DNA from: JANQJA01 sp965267485
Lineage (GTDB): Bacteria > Pseudomonadota > Gammaproteobacteria > Pseudomonadales > Azotimanducaceae
DNA: 64,000 bases
Assembly (NCBI GenBank): GCA_965267485.1
Contig: OZ254080.1
Span: 4,526,001 to 4,590,000, forward strand
Direction of reading: 5' to 3'
Position numbers and translations under genes: made by a program
The notes under the pieces: generated by a model
Told to the model about the DNA's origin: nothing
What the model saw: only the letters and a program-made list of their open reading frames with translations
The model's database searches: none
In this document: positions 35,714-43,400 of the stretch, in pieces
Numbering within the stretch: the first letter of the stretch is position 1
How the letters are laid out: every line of letters starts with the position of its first letter

Positions 35714-35725
35714 GCGGAGGCCTTC

Positions 35726-36565
35726 ATGACTGCTTACGCTGACAAGGTTTTCAGCTTCGAATTCTCTGCGCCGCGTTCCGAGGAAGCGACCGCGAAACTG
35801 CTCGATGTCCATGAGCGCCTCCTGAAGGAGGCGTCACCGGAATTTTTCTCGGTGACCTATGGTGCGGGCGGTTCGACGAAGGATGGCACCAAGGGCGCCG
35901 TACTCAAGCTGAACAGCCTCGGTACCGACGTCGCACCCCACCTCTCGTTCGGCAGCGACTCCGAAGAGAAGATCGAAGATCTGATCAACGAGTACAAGGA
36001 TGCCGGCGTAAGCCGGGTCGTAGCGCTGCGCGGTGATGCCCCTTCGGGCACCGGCCGCAGCCATTCGCGATACGCCGCCGACCTGGTTCGGTTCATCCGC
36101 GAAAAGACGGGCGACCACTTCTCCATCGAGGTCGGCTGTTACCCGGAGATCCACCCGGACTCCGAAAGCGTCGATTTCGACCTGCGCTACTTCAAGGAGA
36201 AAGTTGACGCTGGCGCCAACAGCGCGATCACGCAGTATTTCTTCAACCCCGACGCGTACTTTCGCTACGTCGACAGCGCACAGAAACTGGGTGTCGATAT
36301 CCCGATCGTGCCCGGCATCATGCCGATTACGAACTACAAGAACCTGGTGCGCTTCTCCGACAACTGCGGCGCCGAGATTCCCCGCTGGATTCGCAAGCAT
36401 CTGGAATCCTACGGTGACGATGCGGATGCCACGAAGCAGTTTGCCACGGAGACCGTGAGCGACCTCTGCCGCAAGCTGCTCGATGGCGGCGCACCGGGAC
36501 TGCACTTCTACACGCTCAACCAGTCTTTGCCTGCCCTCAGAATCTGGCGAAATCTCGGCCTGTAA
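35726..36565 (+). CDS. metF: 5,10-methylenetetrahydrofolate reductase
   Basis: 279 residues. FAD enzyme giving 5-methyl-THF for methionine synthesis. N-terminal FSFEFSAPRSEE and FFSVTYGAGGSTKDGT, the middle GCYPEIHP and the Gln-rich loop SAITQYFFNPDAYFRYVD are conserved. GGAGG precedes the ATG. The last 13 codons (SLPALRIWRNLGL) and the sequence after the stop are repeated about 2.67 kb downstream. Confidence 0.97.
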   Translation: MTAYADKVFSFEFSAPRSEEATAKLLDVHERLLKEASPEFFSVTYGAGGSTKDGTKGAVLKLNSLGTDVAPHLSFGSDSEEKIEDLINEYKDAGVSRVVALRGDAPSGTGRSHSRYAADLVRFIREKTGDHFSIEVGCYPEIHPDSESVDFDLRYFKEKVDAGANSAITQYFFNPDAYFRYVDSAQKLGVDIPIVPGIMPITNYKNLVRFSDNCGAEIPRWIRKHLESYGDDADATKQFATETVSDLCRKLLDGGAPGLHFYTLNQSLPALRIWRNLGL

Positions 36566-36630
36566 CTCGCGGCACCGCGAGTCTTCGTTGAAGTGGCGCT
36601 CGAACCAGGGGCGCCGCTCGACCTCCCTCC
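36525..36630 (+). repeat. left copy of metF-end/rsmE-start direct repeat
   Basis: Two blocks, 36525-36574 and 36575-36630, match 39191-39240 and 39262-39317 with 7 mismatches over 106 aligned bases. This copy lacks the 21 bases 39241-39261 of the right copy, which contain the rsmE ATG. It therefore comprises the intact metF 3' end plus a dead fragment of the rsmE 5' end. With the right copy it brackets the AraC/NmrA/DUF1772 genes. Confidence 0.92.
36566..36581 (+). terminator. hairpin immediately after metF
   Basis: CTCGCGG (36566-36572) and CCGCGAG (36575-36581) are perfect inverted repeats starting at the base after the metF TAA; a usable stem is 6 bp with a 4-base loop. It was created by the 21-base deletion in the left repeat. 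A weak T-containing tail (TCTTCGTT) follows, so terminator function is possible, not certain. Confidence 0.35.
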
Positions 36631-36683
36631 TGCAAAGACCCAGCACGCCGACCCACGTCGACTCCCTCGCCGATGCTGGTGCT

Positions 36684-36711
36684 TTCAACGCCTCTTTCCA
36701 GTGGCTAACAT
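36684..36711 (+). promoter_or_regulatory. possible promoter of the AraC-family gene
   Basis: TTCAAC (36684-36689), a 16-base spacer and TAACAT (36706-36711). The GTG start at 36718 is only 6 bases after the -10, which would make the transcript leaderless, or the true start lies downstream. Moderate match only. Confidence 0.35.
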
Positions 36712-36717
36712 CAGCGT

Positions 36718-37731
36718 GTGCCCCAATCGTCATCCATCTATTCGCTGAAGGCCATTGAGCAGGCTCCGGAGCATCTGGATCGGGAGCAACTGTTTGCGAT
36801 CTGCAAGCTTGATACGAACGAGGCGCCGGACCTCGGCAGGATGGTGGCCGAAGAAGACTATGTCAGGCTCCTTGAGACGATTGCGCAGGCAGAGGATGGC
36901 GCACCACGCGCACATATCCGTCTTGGTGCGTCCATGCGCTGTGAGGATCTGGGCGCGGTCGGTCTTGCCTGGAAAAGTTCTCCCACGCTGATGGATGGCT
37001 GGGACCGCGCAGCGCGTTACGTCGGCGTTGTCGCCGGCGTCAGGGCGATTGAGATGACACGCGGTGAGGACACAACCGAGATTCGATTTCTTCGCCTGAC
37101 CGACGAAGCCCCGCTGGGTGCCAGATTGTCGAATGAGTCGACGTTTGCATCGTTCACCGCCGTTTCCCGCGAAGCTTCAGGGCGCGGTTTCAGACCGGCT
37201 CGGGCAATCTGCGCTCACGAATTCGTCGGCGACAAGTCTTTCCTGGAGGATTATCTTGGATGCCCGGTCGCGGATCACGCTGGCATCAACGCGGTTGTCA
37301 TTTCAAACGAGGATCTGGCGCTGCCCAACGCGGTCGGCGACGACGCCATCTCCCGTTTCTTTGATCAGCGCGTCGAGGAGATGCTGGCGGAGATCAATAC
37401 AGGCATGCCAATCGCGTTGCGGGTCAAAACGGAAGTGGGGAGGAACCTGAGCGGCGGCATCCCCAGATTGTCGGAGGTCGCCGGCGCCCTCGGGATGAGC
37501 GCACGCACACTTCAGCGCAAGTTGCGTGACGAAGGGGCTGTATTTCAGGATCTGGTCGATCAGGCTCGGCGCGAAATCGCCGAGCGACTGCTACGCACAA
37601 CCCGGTACCCGCTCGTCGACATTGCCTTCCTCACCGGCTTTGCCGAGCAAAGTGGCTTTACGCGCGCGTTCAAACGCTGGGCCGGTGAAACACCACGCTC
37701 ATACCGATTGGGTTCGACGTCAAACGACTGA
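36718..37731 (+). CDS. AraC-family transcriptional regulator (Arabinose_bd-type N-domain)
   Basis: 337 residues from GTG 36718. The N-terminal two thirds resemble the OruR/ArgR-like ligand domain (PF12625 type). The C-terminal helix-turn-helix pair (about residues 240-335) contains LSEVAGALGMSARTLQRKLR and LLRTTRYPLVDIAFLTGFAE...SGFTRAFKRWAGETPRSYR. It probably controls the NmrA/DUF1772 pair 91 bases downstream. It is the first gene of the repeat-bounded segment, consistent with acquisition as a cassette. The inducer is unknown. Confidence 0.9.
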   Translation: MPQSSSIYSLKAIEQAPEHLDREQLFAICKLDTNEAPDLGRMVAEEDYVRLLETIAQAEDGAPRAHIRLGASMRCEDLGAVGLAWKSSPTLMDGWDRAARYVGVVAGVRAIEMTRGEDTTEIRFLRLTDEAPLGARLSNESTFASFTAVSREASGRGFRPARAICAHEFVGDKSFLEDYLGCPVADHAGINAVVISNEDLALPNAVGDDAISRFFDQRVEEMLAEINTGMPIALRVKTEVGRNLSGGIPRLSEVAGALGMSARTLQRKLRDEGAVFQDLVDQARREIAERLLRTTRYPLVDIAFLTGFAEQSGFTRAFKRWAGETPRSYRLGSTSND

Positions 37732-37793
37732 CGCAATCTGCACAAAAATGGTCGTGTCCGGGCAAGAGGCCCCGGGAGGTTCGACGTTCTAAT

Positions 37794-37820
37794 GCCTGTC
37801 TCCAACAAACAGGAACAGGC
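37794..37820 (+). promoter_or_regulatory. inverted repeat before the NmrA-like gene (candidate operator)
   Basis: GCCTGT (37794-37799) and ACAGGC (37815-37820) are inverted with a 15-base spacer, ending 2 bases before the ATG and overlapping its purine-rich ribosome site (AGGAACAGG). It could be an operator for the upstream AraC protein or a translational hairpin. Confidence 0.35.
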
Positions 37821-37822
37821 AA

Positions 37823-38668
37823 ATGACCAACCAAACCGAATTCAGAAACATGACGCTCGTGATTGGCGGAACCGGCAAGACCGGCAAGCGAGTTGCCAGT
37901 CGGCTCAGTGAACTCGGGCACATCGTCCGTATCGGATCACGATCATCTGTCCCCGCTTTCGACTGGGACCACGCGTCTGGCTGGGATACCGCACTGGCGA
38001 ATGTTTCCAGCATTTACATCACGTACTCGCCGGATCTGGCGATGCCCGGCGCAACCGACGCGATCAGCGCCCTCGTCTTGCGTGCGAAGCTGAAAGGCGT
38101 CAAACGTCTTGTGCTGTTGTCGGGCCGAGGCGAGGCGGAAGCACAAGCGTGCGAACAGATCGTGGCCGAGAGCGGCCTTGAATGGACTGTCGTGCGTGCC
38201 AGCTGGTTCAACCAGAACTTCTCCGAGGGTGCCTTTGTCGACATGGTGCAGGCTGGTGCGATCACACTGCCAGCAGGCGACACCCCCGAACCGTTCGTCG
38301 ATGTTAACGACATTGCTGATGTTGCGGTCGCGGCGCTCACTCAACCCGGACACAATGGCGAGATCTACGAGGTGACCGGCCCCCGGCTGATGACCATGGC
38401 CGAGATTGCTGCGGATCTTTCTGCTGCAACCGGTCGCGATGTCGTCTTCATTGATGTACCGCACGACACTTTTATCGAGGGACTGACAGATGCGGGCACG
38501 CCGAGAGACGTCGTCTGGATGCTCGACTATCTGTTCTCGACAGTGCTTGATGGCCGCAATGCCAACCTGGCCGATGGCGTTGAACGCGCGCTCGGCCGAC
38601 GACCCAGGGACTTTGCCGAGTATGCCCGTGAAGCGGCTGCCACCGGCGTGTGGAGGGTTGCGGCATGA
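37823..38668 (+). CDS. NmrA-like NAD(P)-binding protein
   Basis: 281 residues. Atypical SDR/NmrA fold: TLVIGGTGKTGKRVASRL dinucleotide motif near the N-terminus, then VKRLVLLSGRGEAEAQ and WTVVRASWFNQNFSEG as in NAD(P)H:quinone-reductase-like and NmrA proteins, and no classical catalytic YxxxK. It may be a redox sensor or reductase. Its stop overlaps the DUF1772 ATG by 4 bases, so the pair is co-translated. Confidence 0.88.
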   Translation: MTNQTEFRNMTLVIGGTGKTGKRVASRLSELGHIVRIGSRSSVPAFDWDHASGWDTALANVSSIYITYSPDLAMPGATDAISALVLRAKLKGVKRLVLLSGRGEAEAQACEQIVAESGLEWTVVRASWFNQNFSEGAFVDMVQAGAITLPAGDTPEPFVDVNDIADVAVAALTQPGHNGEIYEVTGPRLMTMAEIAADLSAATGRDVVFIDVPHDTFIEGLTDAGTPRDVVWMLDYLFSTVLDGRNANLADGVERALGRRPRDFAEYAREAAATGVWRVAA

Positions 38669-39174
38669 CCTACGATTGGCCCCTCTATTTCTGCCTTTTC
38701 CTCGCGCTCTGGAGCGCCGTGATCGCAGGCATCTTCTCGGCATTCTCGGAATTTCTCATGTCGGCTTTGCTCAAGGCAGAGCCAGCCAGCGGCATCGAAG
38801 TGATGCAGCATATCAATCGCGACGTGATCAGAACCCAGTTCGTCTCGGGCATTATCTCGATTGCGGTGTTCTCAACGCTTTTCGCACTCTACAGCGTTGC
38901 GGTCTTCGAAGGTGCCGCGCTGGTGACGCTGATACTTGCGCCTCTGGTCTACCTGCCAACGGTTCTCTTGATGACAGTGTTCGGCAATGTGCCCATGAAC
39001 AAGCGGCTCGATCGCCTCGAGCACACCAGTGCACTGGCTAATGCCTATTGGCTGGAATATGGGCACAAGTGGACGCGCCTCAATCACGTTCGGTCCGCCG
39101 GCACGTTCTTGACCGCGGGTCTCTACATCATCGCGGCGATCACGCTCATCGCGAGCGGGCAGGTACAATCCTGA
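38665..39174 (+). CDS. DUF1772 (anthrone oxygenase-like) membrane protein
   Basis: 169 residues from ATG 38665, chosen because GGAGG lies 8 bases upstream and the ATG overlaps the previous stop (ATGA). Four hydrophobic segments (about residues 5-28, 53-75, 80-103 and 145-165). The segments AGIFSAFSEFLMSALLKAEP, MQHINRDVI and GNVPMNKRLD fit DUF1772, a family that includes fungal anthrone oxygenases; bacterial members are uncharacterised. It often accompanies NmrA-like genes and AraC regulators. Confidence 0.82.
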   Translation: MTYDWPLYFCLFLALWSAVIAGIFSAFSEFLMSALLKAEPASGIEVMQHINRDVIRTQFVSGIISIAVFSTLFALYSVAVFEGAALVTLILAPLVYLPTVLLMTVFGNVPMNKRLDRLEHTSALANAYWLEYGHKWTRLNHVRSAGTFLTAGLYIIAAITLIASGQVQS

Positions 39175-39190
39175 TGGACGGGCGAAACGG

Positions 39191-39317
39191 CTTTGCCTGC
39201 CCCCGGAATCTGGCGTAATCTCGGCCTGTAACTCGCGGCATGGACTGCGCGGATGAGAACACCGCGACTCTTCGTTGACGCGGCGCTCGAACCAGGAGCG
39301 CCGCTCGACCTCCCTCC
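39191..39317 (+). repeat. right copy of metF-end/rsmE-start direct repeat
   Basis: Holds a 13-codon remnant of the metF 3' end (39191-39230; readable as LPAPGIWRNLGL then TAA), the original inter-gene spacer including 21 bases missing from the left copy, and the true rsmE start. The two non-synonymous changes in the metF remnant fit a copy no longer under selection. Confidence 0.92.
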
Positions 39318-40017
39318 CTCCCAGTCACACTACGTACGCAATGTGCTCCGTGCCCGTACCGGCCAGCCCATCGTGCTGTTCAACGGCCAGGGCGGCGAAT
39401 ACGATGGCTTCATCAGCGGCGTCGGACGTTCCGTCGTCAGCGTCGAGGTCAGAACATTTTCGGCCGACAATCGCGCGTCTCCCCTCTCGATTCATCTCGG
39501 ACTCGCCGTCACCAAGCGGGATGCGATGGATACCGCCATCCAGAAGGCGACCGAACTGGGCGTCTCGGCCATCACGCCAGTGCTGAGTGAGTTCAACGCC
39601 ACAACGCGAAAGTCCCTGGACAAACGGTTCCAGCACTGGATCGGCATCATCCGGTCGGCTGCCGAGCAGTGCGAGCGCAACCTGCTGCCCGAACTGCTGC
39701 CCATTTCTGACTTCGGGACTTTCGTGGCAGGCGCCGAGGCCGACCTGAAACTGCTGGCCCACCCCGGACACAGCAACCCGCTCGAGGTGGCCATGCCAGA
39801 GCCGCGCAGCATCGTCATCGCCGTCGGCCCGGAGGGCGGTTTCAGTGAGTCAGAAGTGAGTACGGCCGCGCAGGCTGGATTTGCACCGATTGGCCTTGGC
39901 CCAAGAATTCTTCGCGCCGATACGGCGCCGCTGGTGCTGGTCTCGCTCGCGCAGGCGCGATGGGGGGATCTGCTTCAGGAAACGCCGAGCACGGTGGCAA
40001 CCGACCACTCGATGTAG
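39253..40017 (+). CDS. rsmE: 16S rRNA m3U1498 methyltransferase RsmE
   Basis: 254 residues. N-terminal PUA-like part (SQSHYVRNVLRARTGQPIVLF) and C-terminal SPOUT knot (VIAVGPEGGFSESEVSTAA, then LGPRILRADTAPLVLVS). It methylates U1498 of 16S rRNA. The N-terminal coding part is duplicated in the left repeat. The last 43 bases overlap the convergent chpC gene. Confidence 0.95.
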   Translation: MRTPRLFVDAALEPGAPLDLPPSQSHYVRNVLRARTGQPIVLFNGQGGEYDGFISGVGRSVVSVEVRTFSADNRASPLSIHLGLAVTKRDAMDTAIQKATELGVSAITPVLSEFNATTRKSLDKRFQHWIGIIRSAAEQCERNLLPELLPISDFGTFVAGAEADLKLLAHPGHSNPLEVAMPEPRSIVIAVGPEGGFSESEVSTAAQAGFAPIGLGPRILRADTAPLVLVSLAQARWGDLLQETPSTVATDHSM

Positions 40018-40460
40018 TCGAGGTCGGGAATGGCAACGATCTCGTTGCCGAACCGGACCTTCGCCAGTTCCGTGCGGGTCGAGTCCTCGCCGGTTTCGAA
40101 GATCATGTCTTCCGTGATCCGGTGAAGCTTGGGCAAGGCCTGGGCAACAATCGCGATGAAGTCGATGCCGTCGCGTCCACCCAGTGCCTTCAGCACCACG
40201 AGACTCGCCGATGCCACCGAGACCAGTGAGAAACTCCCGCGTTCGACGCTCAGCATCTCGAAGGAGACGACCGGCACCTGAACGCCGCGCCAGCCGAGGT
40301 AGCCGAGGAACCAGTCCGGCGTATCCTGCACGCGCTGCAGCGGCTCGTAGGGAATGATCTCGGCGACCGTGGCGTTGGGGATCAGAAGGTTACTTTTCTG
40401 CAACGGGACGAAGAAGGTCGGCAACTCGACCTTGCGAACCGGTGCATCTGCATCCGACAC
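39975..40460 (-). CDS. chpC: CheW-like adaptor of the pilus chemosensory system (ChpC)
   Basis: 161 residues of one CheW domain (LIPNATVAEIIPYEPL, WFLGYLGWRGVQVPVVSFEML). It should bridge receptor and ChpA kinase in the type IV pilus chemosensory array. It is the last gene of the cluster; its start coincides with the last base of chpA, so it is translationally coupled. A second adaptor, PilI, is encoded upstream. The name rests on position. Confidence 0.85.
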   Translation of the reverse strand: MSDADAPVRKVELPTFFVPLQKSNLLIPNATVAEIIPYEPLQRVQDTPDWFLGYLGWRGVQVPVVSFEMLSVERGSFSLVSVASASLVVLKALGGRDGIDFIAIVAQALPKLHRITEDMIFETGEDSTRTELAKVRFGNEIVAIPDLDYIEWSVATVLGVS

Positions 40461-43400
40461 TAGCCCCGCACCTCTTTGAGAACCTCGTCGATCGTACTCA
40501 TGAGATTGGCTTCCTGGAACGGCTTGCCGAGATAGCGATTCACGCCGAGGTCCAGCGCCCGCTGCTGGTGCTTCTCGCCGGTACGGGAGGTGATCATGAT
40601 GATCGGCAGATCCTTGAGGCGCTCGTCGCGCCGGACGGCACTCAGCACTTCGAAGCCGTCCATCTTGGGCATCTCGATATCGAGCAGCACGATGTCGGGC
40701 ATCATGTCCTGAAGCTGGTTCATGGCATCGAGACCATCTTTGGCCGTCGTGACTTCCCAGCCCTGACGCTCCATGAGCCTCGAGGTCACCTTGCGGACAG
40801 TCACCGAGTCATCGACGATCAGTACAGTACGAACGCCGGAGTCGACTGCCATGGGCGCGTCGCTCTCGGCCTCGGTCGCAGCAGCCGCGGCGAGCTCGGC
40901 ACTCCGCACCAGCGCCATGACATCAAGGATGATGACAACGCTTCCGTCCCCGAGGACCGTGGCTCCGGAGACGCCCCCAACCTCATTGAATTGGGGGCCG
41001 AGGGACTTTACCACCACTTCCCTCGAGCCGATGACCCTGTCGACCTGCAGCGCAACGGCGTTATCGCCGCTCCGGGCCAGAATCACCGGCAGCGGTGAAA
41101 CCTGGCCTTCGAGCACCGGTTCGCCGCCCTTGTCGAGCAATGTGCCCATGTAGGACAGTCGGTAGGGCTGACCCGCATACTCGAACATGGGCGCATCAGG
41201 CTGGTAGTAAGCCTCGAGCTCGTAGGGACTCACGCGGACGATACCTTCGATCGTATTGAGCGGAATCGCGAACACCTCGTCCTGGATCACGACCATGAGC
41301 GCACGGTTGATCGATACGGTGAAAGGCAGGCGGATCGTGAACTCGGTGCCGACACCGTAGGTCGAGTCGATCTCGACCTCGCCGCCCAGCGCCTTGATTT
41401 CGCTGACGACCACGTCCATCCCGACGCCCCGACCCGATATCTGGGTGAGCTTCTGCGCGGTCGAGAAGCCGGCCTGCATGATGAACTGGCGAATCTCGTG
41501 ATCAGAAAGCTGCTGGTCCGGGGTCATGAGGCCCCGTTCAATGGCCTTGGTCTTCACCGCGTCGACGTTGATGCCGCCACCGTCATCGGAAATCTTCAGG
41601 ACCACGTAGCCACCGTCCCGATCGAGGCGAAGGCTGATGTGGCCCTGCTCCGATTTCCCGGCCTCGACCCGTTTATCGGTCGATTCGATGCCGTGGTCCA
41701 CCGCGTTGCGCAGCATATGCTCGAGTGGCGCAACAATACGTTCGAGGACGGTCCGGTCGAGTTCACCCTCAACATTGTAAGCATCGAACCTGACCGATTT
41801 GCCGACCTCGGCACTCACCTGCCTGACAATCCGGCGAAGGCGCGGAATCAGCCGGGCGAAAGGCACCATCCGCGTTCGCGTCAGGCCTTCCTGAAGTTCG
41901 CTGCCAATGCGTGCCTGCTGGTGCAGCAGCGTCTCGGCGTCACGGGACTTGTCGACAAGCGTATCGCGCAGGTCGAGCATGTCCGACATGCCTTCATTCA
42001 GCGCCCGGGAGATTTCCTGGATCATCGTGTAGCGATCAAGCTCGAGATCATCGAAACTGCCGTCGTCGCTGTCTCCGGACCGGCTCCTGAAAACTGTTTC
42101 CCGGGACTCGGCCTCGATCTCCAGCCGCCGGACCTGTTCCCGGATGCGGTTGATCGTCTCTTCCATCTCCTGAAGCGACTCACCGAAATCGCTGATCTGC
42201 TGTTCGACGCGCCCGCGGGTGATACTGGACTCTCCCGCGAGAGAGATCAGTTCCTCCAGGAGGTCGGAGGACACGCGGACCATCTCCTGCTGCTGGGCAG
42301 CCGGCGCTTTGGGTTCTGGCGTCGCGACTTCTGCCGACGGTTCGGCTTCTGCCTCGGGGGCCGCCCCCGGTGAGCTCCCTTCTGCTGCCGGCAAAGCGGC
42401 CGCTGCGACCGTGCCGGGCTGTGCCGCAGAGCGCATCGACGCGAGTTCGTCGTCTGTCGCTTCGCCGCCAGCGAGTTTGCGGTAGATGCCGACACGACGA
42501 TTGATCTCATCCTGCTGCTGGTTCAACTGCCCGAAGAACGCCTCGTCCAGGGCGGGTGGATTCTGCTGGACACCGATGAGCCAGGTTTCGAGGTTGTGCG
42601 TGAACTCGCCGAGGCTGGCAAGGCCCGCCATGCGCGAACCGCCCTTGAGCGTGTGAAGCTGGCGAAGCAGGTTGTCGAGATGCTCACTCGCATCCGGCTG
42701 GTTGCTCCAGTCGAGAATGCTCTGGTCGATCTCCTCGACGATTTCCTCGGCTTCCTCGAGGAAGATCGGCAGCACGTCCTCATCGACGTCATCTTCAGGC
42801 AGCGCGACCGCCTCGGACGAGGCTTCCATTCTGATCGACGTCGCCGCTGGCGCATCGGCGTCAGTCTCGAGCTGATCCGGCGCCACTGTCTCGATACTTG
42901 CCTCTTCGACCGGCTCGGCCGTGGTTTCCGGAGCGGGTACCGTTGTCTGCCTCGCATCCGCACCGACCGGCGCGTCATAGCGCATTGACTCGATGTCTGC
43001 GTCGCTCGCGGTCCCGGCGGCCATCGCACGATAGATCTCAACGCGCCGATTGATCTCATCCTGCCTTTCGTTCACCAGCGCAAAAAACGCTTCGTCAAAA
43101 TCACCCGGATCCTGGTGCTGGACACCGATCAGGAACGTCTCGAAGTTGTGGGTGTACTCGCCGAGGCTTGCGAGGCCGCTCATGCGGGACCCGCCCTTCA
43201 GGGTATGAAGCTGGCGTAACAGGTTGTCGAGGTGTTCGGTGGCCGACGGGTTGCTGCTCCACGCGACGATACTCTCGTCGATCTCCTCGACGAGTTCTTC
43301 GGCTTCTTCGAGAAAGAGTGGCAGCACATCCTCGTCGATCTCGTCAGCTGGAAGTTCCCTGGCTTGTGAGGGAGCGGCCGCCGGAGGTGTGGCCGGCTGA

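Noticed and set aside
36525..39317. Integrative element with tRNA attachment sites.
   Set aside because: No integrase, transposase or tRNA; the repeats are protein-gene ends with 93 percent identity, which fits homologous recombination better than site-specific integration.
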